This document shows, in pieces, positions 1-7,406 of a stretch of DNA of 17,362 nt (the stretch's first letter is position 1; each line of letters opens with the position of its first letter). A program made the position numbers and the translations under genes. The DNA lies in the NCBI GenBank assembly GCA_946403735.1, contig CAMJAZ010000003.1:1-17362 (forward strand), in the 5' to 3' direction. The notes under the pieces are model-generated. The model searched no databases. It was not told where the DNA came from and was given only the letters and a program-made list of their open reading frames with translations. This stretch comes from an uncultured Selenomonadales bacterium (lineage in GTDB: Bacteria > Bacillota > Negativicutes > Selenomonadales > Selenomonadaceae).

Positions 1-1314
1 GTCGTAAAAGCCCGCGTTGTCAATCGCGCCGTCAATAATATGGCTCGTGAAATAATATTCAGGGTCGCCAGTCGGTGCAGTGACAATCGCCTTGCTGAAA
101 ATGTCGTACTCACCATTCTTCAAAAAAGTTTTGTAGTTATCAGTCGCGTTGACATTCAATTTAATTCCAATTTCTTTTAAGCTAGCCTGCGCGGCTTCAG
201 CCAAAAGTGGAAGTTCCTGCCGGGAAGTGTACGTCAAATAATTCAGCTCTAAATTTTTACCGTCTTTGTCAACGTAGCCGTCGCCGTCCGTATCAATCCA
301 ACCAGCGGCATTTAAAAGTTTTTTCGCGCCGTCAATGTCATAAGAAACAGTTGTGACTTCGTCGTCACCGAAAGATAAATTTGCTGGGAAAGGTCCAACT
401 GCTGGCGTACCGTTACCGTTGAGTAAAACTTTCGTGAAATTTTCCTTATCAATCGCCATAGAAATTGCGCGGCGAACATTTAAATCTTGAAGTGCAGGAG
501 TTTTGAAGTTGAACGCGGCTTGATAAACTCTCGACGTGTCAGTTTGACTAAGTTTATATTTACTCGCGTCGTTGAAAAGTTTCAAGCTGGCGTACGGCAA
601 ACCTTGTACCGCGTCAAGTTCGCCGTTTTGCATTGCCATTGTTAAAGTGTCGCCGTCAGGAATACTCTTGACGACGATTTTTTCAATTTTCGGTTTAACG
701 TCGCCCCAGTAATTTTCATTCTTGACTAAATCAATTTGCGTATCGGTAACTTTCACGGCTTTATAGGGACCAGTGCCGATGACAATTTTTTCATTTTCGC
801 CCGCCTCAACGTCGATGATACAGCCATAAGGATCGGACAGATAATTCAGCAGGGCAGGAACTTTTTCACTGGAACTAATCGTGACGAATTGACCATCTGC
901 CGCTATGTTAGAAATTTTCAAGTCACTAGGTGCGCGGTCGTGTACGGCGATTAAATGTTCCAAACATTTTTTTACGGCGTTTCCGTCAACTTTTTTGCCG
1001 TTGGAGAACGTCACGTTGTCTTTAATTTTGATTCGTACGGTGAAGTCGTCGACTTGTTCAAAACTTTCAGCAATCCACGGTTCAAGTTGCATATGTTCAT
1101 TAAACTTGAAAAGCGTTTCACCGATACCGTAGCGAATTGTTGACCAGCCGCTATAGGATTCGTGCGGATTCGTGCCGACATTTTCCATAGCCACGCCGTA
1201 AGCAACCGTGCCGTAAGTGAATGTAGATTTATCGTCGCTTGCAACTTTTTCACTGCCGCAACCACTAAATAAAATTCCCGCGCTTAATAGTGCCGCTAAA
1301 ATTTTTTTCTTCAT
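1..1314 (-). CDS. ABC transporter substrate-binding lipoprotein, family 5 (peptide/nickel type), C-terminus cut by window edge
   Basis: The minus-strand frame is open from an ATG at 1314 to the window start, giving 438 codons with no stop, so the C-terminus is missing. The N-terminus is MKKKILAALLSAGILFSGCG: a short basic region, a hydrophobic segment and a lipobox (LFSGC, lipidated Cys19). The mature protein should therefore be anchored outside the cytoplasmic membrane. The body has the layout of solute-binding protein family 5 (OppA/DppA/NikA): an early 'GIGETLFKF...LEPWIAESF' block, then 'TVRIKIKDNVTFSNGK', a 'GTGPYK' turn, 'NVRRAISMAIDKE', and an acidic 'DTDGDGYVDKDGK' loop common in this family. 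It would capture a small peptide or a metal chelate for an ABC permease, which is not in the window. The ligand cannot be read from sequence; a NikA-like nickel role is possible. A strong Shine-Dalgarno (GGGAGGA, reverse of 1322-1328) supports this start. It is divergent from prfB. Confidence 0.9.
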   Translation of the reverse strand, partial: MKKKILAALLSAGILFSGCGSEKVASDDKSTFTYGTVAYGVAMENVGTNPHESYSGWSTIRYGIGETLFKFNEHMQLEPWIAESFEQVDDFTVRIKIKDNVTFSNGKKVDGNAVKKCLEHLIAVHDRAPSDLKISNIAADGQFVTISSSEKVPALLNYLSDPYGCIIDVEAGENEKIVIGTGPYKAVKVTDTQIDLVKNENYWGDVKPKIEKIVVKSIPDGDTLTMAMQNGELDAVQGLPYASLKLFNDASKYKLSQTDTSRVYQAAFNFKTPALQDLNVRRAISMAIDKENFTKVLLNGNGTPAVGPFPANLSFGDDEVTTVSYDIDGAKKLLNAAGWIDTDGDGYVDKDGKNLELNYLTYTSRQELPLLAEAAQASLKEIGIKLNVNATDNYKTFLKNGEYDIFSKAIVTAPTGDPEYYFTSHIIDGAIDNAGFYD

Positions 1315-1356
1315 AAAATTTTCCTCCCAACTATACACTACTGACTACTAATTAAA

Positions 1357-1362
1357 ATTATA
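1357..1362 (-). promoter_or_regulatory. Possible -10 box for the binding-protein gene
   Basis: Read on the minus strand this is TATAAT, 42 bases upstream of the ATG at 1314. No good -35 lies at the right distance (only T-rich sequence). The call is therefore tentative; an activator bound at the palindrome just upstream could compensate. Confidence 0.35.
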
Positions 1363-1383
1363 AATTGGAGCGGTAAAAAAAAT

Positions 1384-1400
1384 AAGCCCCTGCAGGGGTT
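1384..1400. promoter_or_regulatory. Perfect 12-base palindrome CCCCTGCAGGGG between divergent genes
   Basis: Positions 1387-1398 are exactly self-complementary and GC-rich within a very AT-rich region. On the minus strand the dyad is followed by CTTATTTTTTTT, so as RNA it would look like a short intrinsic terminator (4-bp stem, TGCA loop). No minus-strand gene ends here; the binding-protein gene begins downstream. It may instead be an operator dyad just upstream of the minus-strand promoter, or an attenuator if transcription begins further upstream. Confidence 0.45.
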
Positions 1401-1405
1401 AGATT

Positions 1406-1454
1406 GAATTAAGAATTATGAATTATGAATTATGAATTATGAATTAAGAATTTT
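1406..1454. repeat. Tandem heptanucleotide repeat (GAATTAA/GAATTAT), seven units
   Basis: Seven consecutive 7-base units: GAATTAA, four GAATTAT, GAATTAA, then a decayed GAATTTT. The array lies 28 bases upstream of the prfB -35 box. It belongs to the same 7-base repeat family seen in most other gaps of this window. Confidence 0.9.
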
Positions 1455-1482
1455 CAACAATCTATAAATTTATAAAAAATAT

Positions 1483-1511
1483 TTGGCATTTTCCGCATTT
1501 CTGAATATAAT
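1483..1511 (+). promoter_or_regulatory. Sigma-70-type promoter for prfB
   Basis: TTGGCA at 1483-1488 and TATAAT at 1506-1511 are separated by an ideal 17 bases. Transcription would begin near 1518, about 25 bases before the prfB start codon. The -10 is a perfect match and the -35 has one mismatch to TTGACA. Confidence 0.75.
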
Positions 1512-1542
1512 AGTGGAAAATTTTTTACAGGAAGTGAATTGA

Positions 1543-2650
1543 ATGCTCGAAGACAGAAAATCTGAATTGGCAAATCTGCGCGGCAAGTTGAAGGAAATGG
1601 GGGATTCACTTTGACGTAGCGCGTAAGGAAGAAAAAATTTCTGAACTCGAATATAAAATGAGTGCGCCAAATTTTTGGGACAATCCCGACGACGCGCAAA
1701 AAATTACGCTTGAACTCAACGCTATAAAATCTGGCGTCGACACCTTTAAAAATATTTCTGCTAAGTACGACGACGCTCAAACTTTACTTGAACTTGCTAT
1801 CGAAGAAGACGACGCGTCATTGGAAAGCGAAATTTCCGCGCAGATTGAAGTTATTAAAAATGAACTTGAAAATTTGCGACTGGAAATTTTACTTAGCGAA
1901 CCGTACGACGCCAATAACGCAATTTTAACTTTACATGCTGGCGCTGGCGGTACAGAGGCGCAGGATTGGACGCAGATGTTGTTGAGAATGTATGTTCGTT
2001 GGGCGGAACGTCACGGTTTCACCGTCGAAACGGCAGATATTTTACCTGGCGACGAAGCTGGCGTTAAATCCGTCACGCTCTTTATAAAAGGTCACAACGC
2101 CTACGGTTTCTTGAAGTCTGAAAAAGGTATTCATCGCCTTGTAAGAATTTCGCCGTTTGATTCAAATGCTCGCCGTCACACTTCATTTTCAGCTTGTGAC
2201 ATTATGCCTGAAATTGATGACGCGGTCGAAGTTGATATAAATATGGCGGACGTTCGCGTTGACACGTACAGGGCAAGCGGCGCTGGCGGTCAGCACATTA
2301 ACAAAACTTCATCAGCCGTTCGTATGACGCATATTCCAACTGGAATTGTTGTCCAATGTCAAAATGAACGTTCGCAAATTCAAAATCGTGAACAATGTTT
2401 GCGTATGCTCCGTGCTAAACTTTTTGAGTTGGAACTTGAAAAGAAAGAGGAGGAACGCGCTAAACTTGAAGGCGACCGAATGAAAATTGAGTGGGGCAGT
2501 CAAATTCGCTCCTACGTTTTCCAGCCGTACACAATGGTTAAAGATTTGCGTACAGGTGAAGAAACGGGCAATGTTCAAGCTGTAATGGACGGCGAAATTG
2601 ATAATTTCATTCGTGCATTTTTAGCCTGGAGAGCAAATATTAATGCGTAA
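1543..2650 (+). CDS. prfB: Peptide chain release factor 2, made by programmed +1 frameshift
   Basis: Release factor 2 recognises UGA and UAA in the ribosomal A site and triggers hydrolysis of peptidyl-tRNA. Translation starts at ATG 1543, with AGGAAG at 1529-1534 as ribosome binding site. It runs 23 codons to CTT-TGA (1609-1614) and resumes in the +1 frame at GAC 1613, giving 368 residues, the normal RF2 length. Visible hallmarks are the helical N-terminal domain (NFWDNPDDAQKI), the tripeptide determinant SPF in 'RISPFDSNARR', and the catalytic GGQ loop in 'SGAGGQHINKTSSAVR'. The zero-frame stop followed by a long open frame is the autoregulatory frameshift of prfB, not a pseudogene: scarce RF2 favours slippage and therefore more RF2. 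Its last codons overlap the start of the next gene by 8 bases, which suggests translational coupling. Annotation from ATG 1658 alone would lose the N-terminus. Confidence 0.96.
1599..1615 (+). promoter_or_regulatory. prfB +1 frameshift signal (internal SD, CTT TGA C slip site)
   Basis: GGGGG at 1599-1603 is the internal Shine-Dalgarno-like stimulator. CTT at 1609-1611 slips to TTT and TGA at 1612-1614 is the in-frame stop; the +1 frame continues with GAC at 1613. The distance from the last G to CTT is five bases, whereas the classic Escherichia coli site AGGGGG-TAT-CTT-TGA has three. Confidence 0.93.
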
Positions 2651-3251
2651 CGAAAGCTTTTATATGAAAAAAATTTTTATAGTTTTGTTGACGTTTGGCG
2701 TTCTTGGAATTTTTCAAGCAAATGTTTTCGCGAAATCTATAAACATTGACAAGCGCGTTGAGGAGTTGAAAAATTTTTATTCGCTAGAAAAACACGTTGA
2801 AGGCGGATATTTTTCAGAAGTGTACACGTCACCTTTTGCGCAAAATGATCGTGCGACGGCTGGCAGTATTTATTTTATGTTGGTGAAAGATGACATTTCG
2901 CATTTCCATAAAATTGACTGCGATGAAATTTGGTATTACCACGAAGGCGGCGGCTTGAGAATCACGCTGATTAATAACGGCGAAGTCGAGGAAGTTTTAC
3001 TGGGCAAAGATTTAAAAAAGAATCAGAAATTTATGGTCGTCGTTCCTGCCAATACAATTTTCGCAGCTGAAAATATTGACAAGAAAAGCTATACTTTCAT
3101 TTCATGCGCCACGACGCCGAAGTTTAAGTACGAATACTTTCAGCTTGTCACGAAGGCTGAATTAAAATCTTTGTATCCTCAAGTTTCAGAAAAAATTTTG
3201 CGGCTGGCGTATGAAAAAGTTCCTCAATTTGCGATGGAGGATTCTAAATGA
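2643..3251 (+). CDS. Exported cupin-domain protein (Cupin_5 / DUF985 family)
   Basis: 202 residues. A signal peptide (hydrophobic run IFIVLLTFGVLGIFQANVFA after MKK, likely cleaved at VFA-K) precedes a Cupin_5-type beta barrel. Family-like landmarks are 'KHVEGGYFSEVY', 'AGSIYFMLVKDDISHFHKID', 'CDEIWYYHEGGGLRI', 'LGKDLKKNQKFMVVVPANT' and 'SCATTPKFKYEYFQL'. The His-x-His-like and Glu positions (HFHK, DEIWYYH) suggest a metal or small-molecule site. Substrate and reaction are not known for most of the family. Members are usually cytosolic, so the signal peptide is unusual. ATG 2643 is chosen because GGAGAG (2628-2633) lies nine bases upstream and the start overlaps the prfB stop; ATG 2664 (MKKIF...) is a possible alternative. 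It overlaps the DUF2993 gene by four bases, so prfB, cupin and DUF2993 probably form one operon. Confidence 0.82.
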   Translation: MRNESFYMKKIFIVLLTFGVLGIFQANVFAKSINIDKRVEELKNFYSLEKHVEGGYFSEVYTSPFAQNDRATAGSIYFMLVKDDISHFHKIDCDEIWYYHEGGGLRITLINNGEVEEVLLGKDLKKNQKFMVVVPANTIFAAENIDKKSYTFISCATTPKFKYEYFQLVTKAELKSLYPQVSEKILRLAYEKVPQFAMEDSK

Positions 3252-3958
3252 AAAAAATTTTTATAGGACTTTTAATTTTTGTAGTGATAATCGCCGTCGT
3301 GCTGGAAATAATTTTGCCGCGTACCGTCACAAGCATTTTGAAGGAACAAATTGCTAAATCGACTCACGCGCAGGACGTTTCGCTGGATATGTATTCAGTA
3401 CCAAATGCAAAAATTGTGCTTGGTCAAGTCGATGAAGTTCATGGCACAGCAAATGGCGGCGAACTTGGCGACGTTGAATTTGAAGCGTTGACGTTGGACG
3501 CAAAAAAAGTTAGCGTCGACGTTATGGAATTAATTTTCCCGACGAATACTTTGAACTCTAAACAACGTACCGAAAAAATTTTGAAGTCAGCTGAAAATAT
3601 TGAGCTTAGCGGCATTATCACGGCGGACGGCTTGAAAAATTTTATCGAAGATAAAGTTGATCATCTTGATGACGCGCAAATAAAAATTACGCCGCAGGAA
3701 GTTAGCGCGACGGGTAAAGTTAAAGTTCTTGGCCAGACGGCGGACGTTGACATTGCGGGAAGTTTTATTTTGGACGGCGAAGACATTTATTTTCACGTCA
3801 CTGGCTTAAATGTACGAAATGCGCTTGTACGCCACGTGCAAATGGATAGATTTTTGGGAGACTTAAAAGTTTTGCAAAGTTCACAACTTCCTATTGGATT
3901 AAAATTTAGTAGCGTGCAAATGCGTGACGGCGAAGTTTTAATCACGGCGACGCGATAA
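3248..3958 (+). CDS. DUF2993 / LmeA-family membrane-anchored lipid-binding protein
   Basis: 236 residues. An N-terminal membrane segment (about residues 4-22, IFIGLLIFVVIIAVVLEII) is followed by an extracytoplasmic domain. The repeated pattern 'V.G.A.GG.LGDVEFEALTLDAKKV', 'ITADGLKNFIEDKV', 'VSATGKVKVLGQTADVDIAGSF' and 'LPIGLKFSSVQMRDGEVLITA' fits the DUF2993 family. One member, mycobacterial LmeA, binds phosphoinositides and is needed for mannan elongation; a lipid-carrier or envelope role here is inference only. The start is an ATGA overlap with the cupin stop, with TGGAGG (3235-3240) seven bases upstream. The N-terminal MKKIFI matches that of the upstream cupin. Confidence 0.78.
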   Translation: MKKIFIGLLIFVVIIAVVLEIILPRTVTSILKEQIAKSTHAQDVSLDMYSVPNAKIVLGQVDEVHGTANGGELGDVEFEALTLDAKKVSVDVMELIFPTNTLNSKQRTEKILKSAENIELSGIITADGLKNFIEDKVDHLDDAQIKITPQEVSATGKVKVLGQTADVDIAGSFILDGEDIYFHVTGLNVRNALVRHVQMDRFLGDLKVLQSSQLPIGLKFSSVQMRDGEVLITATR

Positions 3959-3961
3959 TAA

Positions 3962-4086
3962 GAATTAAGAATTAAGAATTAAGAATTAAGAAATTTACAA
4001 GCTACAAGCTAATCAAGCTGGTAGCGGGTAAATTTTTCTACAAGCTACAAGCTACAAGCTACAAGCTAAAAAGAATTAAGAATTTT
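3962..4086. repeat. Heptanucleotide repeat cluster: GAATTAA and CAAGCTA units
   Basis: This fills most of the 152-base gap between the DUF2993 and DUF5693 genes. Four GAATTAA units (3962-3989) are followed by two CAAGCTA (3998-4011) and a degenerate middle ('CAAGCTGGTAGCGGGTAAA'). Four perfect CAAGCTA (4041-4068) come next, then GAATTAA plus GAATTTT (4073-4086). Two different heptamer types are thus nested in one gap. No terminator or promoter is evident apart from the weak SD GAAAGG at 4100-4105. Confidence 0.9.
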
Positions 4087-4110
4087 TTTACTGAAAGCTG
4101 AAAGGCTATT

Positions 4111-6225
4111 ATGAGAAAATTTGCTTACAATAAATATTTAGTCTGGATAATTTTGGCGGGGCTTATCGCATCGCTGATTATCTGTTGGCAACGTTACCAC
4201 GTCGAGACGAACAATTCACAAATTGACATGGTGTTGGACTTCGACAGCGTAACGCACCTTGCCGAACAGGAAGGGCTTGATTTTTTTGAAGTACTGCACC
4301 GTATGAAAGGCGCGGGCATTACTACCATTGCAGTTTACGACGCTACATTTGAAAAACTCAATCGGCAAGGTAAAGTTTTAGCAATGCCTGGTAGTGAAAT
4401 TCTTGGCAACTATCAAAGCGGCGTATTGACTGATGAATTTTGGCGGCAAGCCGTCGAAGAAAATTTGATTGACGCTGAAAGAATTTATATCATTGGACGC
4501 AACTTGATAACTTATGAAGAAGTCAAGAAAGATTTAATCTTGCGACTTGGTAAAGAGCGCGTCAAGCCTATTACGATTGGCGAAGTTGAAATTATCGAAG
4601 TCAAAGACCGCTATGAAACTTTCATCAAAAAGCCTGTCACTATGCCGAGTGAAGAATTGGCGATTGTCAAAGATGCGGGAATGAATATCTTAGCGCGTCC
4701 TGCAAATTTCGTTGGATGTACGCCTGATAAAATTCGCGAAGTTTTCAGACGTTTCGACGGTTACCCAGTTACGGAAATTGTTTTCAACGGAAATGAAGTT
4801 CTAGGCGCTTATGATTATGTTGACGCTACGGCGGAAGAAATGAAAAAGCGCGATATTATTTTCGGCGTGATAGAAAGTTATTCGCAGTTGCAGTTCTATC
4901 CTCAAGCTGGCATGGAACAGTTGGCGCGTGATTTAGGCTACGAAAGAGTTGCACGTTTACATGTCATTCCGCCGTACGACCAAAATAAAATTTCGCTGAA
5001 TACGGCGATTCACCGTTGGCTTAGAACTGACTACGAACGCAATATCAGAATAAATCTTTTCCGCATTTACGAAAAACAGGCGGCTGGTATGACGTTAGCT
5101 GAAACGAATTTTAAATACGTCAATGAAACGGCTAAAGACCTTAAAAATGGCGGCTACAGTTTAGGTACGGCTGGAACGTTTGAAAATTATTATCCCAACA
5201 GATTTTTAAGATTTTTAGTCATCATCGGAACGGTAGCGGCTGGCGTTTTATGTTTGTCGTTAATTTCGCGGACGCTGAATGACAATCAAAAAGCGCAGTT
5301 GATAATCTTCGGCGTATTGGCAGTGTTAGCTGGCGTACCGATTTTAATGGGCGCTGGCGGTAAAGTACGGTTAATCGCGGCGTTAGTAAGTGCAAATGTT
5401 TTTCCAGCGCTTGCAATTATTTGGCAACTCGACAGATTTAGATCATTGAGATTGAAAGCGCGTTGGGAGTCGATACGCAGTAAAAGTGACGGCGGCTCGG
5501 AATATCCAAAAATTCAAGTCAGAGGTGAACTGTCAATCGGACAGATTATCTGGCTGGCGGTAGCGTCACTGTTTTTGACAAGTTTAATATCAATGTTCGG
5601 CGCGGCGTACTTGGCAGGCGCATTGTCGGATATAATTTATTTCTTGGAGTTTGAAATTTTTCGTGGCATAAAATTAACTTTTGTTATGCCGCTGATAATA
5701 GTGTCGATAGCCTTCCTGCAACGATTCAACGTTATTGACGAACTGCGCAAAAATTTTACGGCGACGGATCAGTTGAAAGAAATTTTAGAAATGCACGTGA
5801 CGGTTAAAGATTTAATGGCGGTGTTCATTGTAATTGCGGCGCTGGCAATTTTGTTAATACGTAGCGGACATTCAACGGGAATGCCTGTTTTAGACGTTGA
5901 AGTTAGGTTGCGCGAATGGCTGGAAGATACATTTTATGCGCGTCCACGTTCGAAGGAAATTTTCTTAGGTCATCCATTCTTCATTTTAATGGTGGCGGCA
6001 TTTTTGAAAAAGTTCCCAAAGAAAATTTTGTTCGTGTTGACGATAATTGCGACGATTGGGCAAAGTTCAATGGTAGAAACTTTTGCACACGTCCACACGC
6101 CGATTTTTGTATCATTTATGCGCGGCATTGACGGCTTAATACCTGGCGCTATATTCGGCGGAATTTTGGTACTAGCAATTTATTTCGGCAACAAGTTTTA
6201 CAAAAAGAAATTTGCTAACTCCTAA
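4111..6225 (+). CDS. DUF5693-family polytopic membrane protein, upstream partner of csaB
   Basis: 704 residues. One membrane segment near residues 9-26 (YLVWIILAGLIASLIICW) is followed by a soluble domain of roughly 340 residues, probably outside the membrane ('AEQEGLDFFEVLHRMKGAGITTIAVYD', 'ILARPANFVGC', 'VIESYSQLQFYPQAGMEQLA', 'ARLHVIPPYDQ'). The C-terminal half carries about eight further hydrophobic segments from residue 368 to 700. This one-TM, large loop, multi-TM layout fits the DUF5693 family, which is often next to csaB in Firmicutes; its function is not established. The soluble part has a TIM-barrel-like feel (alternating strand and helix, periodic 'GVIESYSQ' style strands), but that is a guess. 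The context suggests a role with cell-wall polymer export or modification. The ribosome binding site is weak (GAAAGG). The stop codon lies in a degraded 7-base repeat. Confidence 0.75.
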   Translation: MRKFAYNKYLVWIILAGLIASLIICWQRYHVETNNSQIDMVLDFDSVTHLAEQEGLDFFEVLHRMKGAGITTIAVYDATFEKLNRQGKVLAMPGSEILGNYQSGVLTDEFWRQAVEENLIDAERIYIIGRNLITYEEVKKDLILRLGKERVKPITIGEVEIIEVKDRYETFIKKPVTMPSEELAIVKDAGMNILARPANFVGCTPDKIREVFRRFDGYPVTEIVFNGNEVLGAYDYVDATAEEMKKRDIIFGVIESYSQLQFYPQAGMEQLARDLGYERVARLHVIPPYDQNKISLNTAIHRWLRTDYERNIRINLFRIYEKQAAGMTLAETNFKYVNETAKDLKNGGYSLGTAGTFENYYPNRFLRFLVIIGTVAAGVLCLSLISRTLNDNQKAQLIIFGVLAVLAGVPILMGAGGKVRLIAALVSANVFPALAIIWQLDRFRSLRLKARWESIRSKSDGGSEYPKIQVRGELSIGQIIWLAVASLFLTSLISMFGAAYLAGALSDIIYFLEFEIFRGIKLTFVMPLIIVSIAFLQRFNVIDELRKNFTATDQLKEILEMHVTVKDLMAVFIVIAALAILLIRSGHSTGMPVLDVEVRLREWLEDTFYARPRSKEIFLGHPFFILMVAAFLKKFPKKILFVLTIIATIGQSSMVETFAHVHTPIFVSFMRGIDGLIPGAIFGGILVLAIYFGNKFYKKKFANS

Positions 6226-6255
6226 AAGCTAAAAACTAAACCTTAAAAGCTAACA
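6214..6255. repeat. Degenerate heptamer array, consensus NCTAAAA, spanning a gene end
   Basis: Six in-register heptamers: GCTAACT, CCTAAAA, GCTAAAA, ACTAAAC, CTTAAAA, GCTAACA. The stop codon of the DUF5693 gene (TAA 6223-6225) lies inside the second unit. The array fills nearly all of the 49-base gap before csaB. Confidence 0.7.
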
Positions 6256-6277
6256 AAGGCACGGTGTTTCTTGATTG
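6255..6277 (+). promoter_or_regulatory. Ribosome binding region with TTG start of csaB
   Basis: AAAGG (6255-6259), three bases, GGTGTTT (6263-6269), then TTG 6275. GGTG at eight bases from the start is the likely SD core (part of GGAGGTG). An out-of-frame TTG at 6271 lies just ahead. phoH has an identical AAAGG-N3-GGTGTTT. Confidence 0.55.
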
Positions 6278-7378
6278 AAAAAAGTTTTAATTTCTGGCTA
6301 CTACGGCTCGAAAAATGGCGGCGATGAAGCAATGTTGGCAGCAATGCTACAAGTTTTGCGCGAATTGGACATCGATTTACAGTTCACCGTCATTTCATTG
6401 AATCCCGAGTACACGAAAAAGCGCCATAACGTTGACGCCGTGAAGTGGCTGGATATTTTTTCTATCATAAGAAAATGTATCGCGTCCGACCTTTTAATTT
6501 CTGGCGGCGGTTCACTGTTGCAAAATGTCACAAGCCGTAGCAGTTTATACTACTACTTGGGAATTATTTTTCTTGCAAAAATTTTTGGCTGTAAAGTTAT
6601 GTTGTACGCGCAGGGAATTGGTCCAGTAAACGGCAGTATAGCGCATTGGTTTATGAATTTAATTTTAAATCGCGTCGACTTAATCACCGTCCGCGACAAA
6701 GGATCACTCCACGAACTTGAACGACTAAAAATTACTCGACCAAAAATTTTTTGTACGGCTGACCCTGTACTTGCCATTAAGCCCGTTTCACGTGACGCTG
6801 GGAAAAAAATTTTAGCGCGTTACTCTTTAAAAAGGCGTGACGGAAAATTCATTGGCGTATCTGTACGACGTTGGATTGATTGGGAAAAATCGCAACGTGA
6901 ACTTGCTGACGCGCTTAGCCGAATTGCCACGCAAACTGGGGCTAAAATTGTTTTTATACCAATGCAATTTCCTGAAGATATTAAAGCATCGAAGGCAACC
7001 GCTGAACTTTTAAATGTTCCTTCCACCGTCATTGATGAAGAATTGACGACGGCGGAAATTTTAAGCTTAGTTGGCTGTATGGACGTTTTAATTGGAATTC
7101 GCCTTCACGCGCTGGTTTTTGCAGGCGTTATGAATGTGCCGATGATTGGCATTTCCTACGACCCAAAGATTGAACGTTTCCTTGATTCGATTAATGAAAA
7201 GCCGCTTGCTAAGCTTGACGACGTGACGGCAGATAAAGTTTTCGATGAGACTTTAAAAAAACTTCGTGTTGATAAAAAGTCACAGGCTAAAAGTCACAAG
7301 TTACTAGCTGAACTTCATAAACTTGCTGTGAAAACTGCGCGATTAGCTATCGAACTGCTGAATAAAAAAAATTCATAA
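6275..7378 (+). CDS. csaB: Polysaccharide pyruvyl transferase CsaB
   Basis: 367 residues with the pyruvyl-transferase fold (PF04230). Landmarks are 'GYYGSKNGGDEAML' at the N-terminus (residues 8-21), 'LLISGGGSLLQ' (73-83), 'YAQGIGPVNG' (111-120), 'TVRDKGSLHELERL' (138-151), 'ADPVLAI' (162-168) and 'LIGIRLHALVFAGVMNVP' (272-289) with its conserved Arg-x-His. CsaB transfers pyruvate from phosphoenolpyruvate onto a secondary cell-wall polymer, creating the ketal bound by SLH domains of surface proteins; in diderm Firmicutes this may help tether the outer envelope. The start is TTG 6275, because no in-frame ATG precedes the conserved MKKVLISGYYG. Upstream sits AAAGG-N3-GGTGTTT, the same arrangement as before phoH. 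It follows the DUF5693 gene at 49 bases. The stop codon is within a CATAATT heptamer. Confidence 0.9.
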   Translation: MKKVLISGYYGSKNGGDEAMLAAMLQVLRELDIDLQFTVISLNPEYTKKRHNVDAVKWLDIFSIIRKCIASDLLISGGGSLLQNVTSRSSLYYYLGIIFLAKIFGCKVMLYAQGIGPVNGSIAHWFMNLILNRVDLITVRDKGSLHELERLKITRPKIFCTADPVLAIKPVSRDAGKKILARYSLKRRDGKFIGVSVRRWIDWEKSQRELADALSRIATQTGAKIVFIPMQFPEDIKASKATAELLNVPSTVIDEELTTAEILSLVGCMDVLIGIRLHALVFAGVMNVPMIGISYDPKIERFLDSINEKPLAKLDDVTADKVFDETLKKLRVDKKSQAKSHKLLAELHKLAVKTARLAIELLNKKNS

Positions 7379-7401
7379 TTCTACATTCTTAATTCTTAAT
7401 T
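7374..7401. repeat. Heptamer repeat overlapping the csaB stop
   Basis: Units in register: CATAATT, CTACATT, CTTAATT, CTTAATT. The csaB stop TAA (7376-7378) is inside the first. These are the complement of the GAATTAT/GAATTAA class near prfB. Confidence 0.7.
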
Positions 7402-7406
7402 AAAAG

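Noticed and set aside
1011..1265. 84-residue open frame on the minus strand within the binding-protein gene
   Set aside because: It is in another frame of the well-supported lipoprotein gene and has no SD or recognisable domain.
1612..1614. In-frame TGA early in prfB, looking like a pseudogene or two separate ORFs
   Set aside because: It is the programmed +1 frameshift site; CTT TGA C, an upstream GGGGG and full RF2 motifs after the shift explain it.
1454..1780. Minus-strand open frame of 108 residues opposite the prfB promoter and start
   Set aside because: It overlaps the prfB promoter and coding region antisense, with no SD and an Arg/Phe-rich composition typical of shadow frames.
3962..4086. 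Regularly repeated sequence as a CRISPR array
   Set aside because: Units are 7 bases with no spacers and no cas genes nearby; it is a simple tandem repeat.
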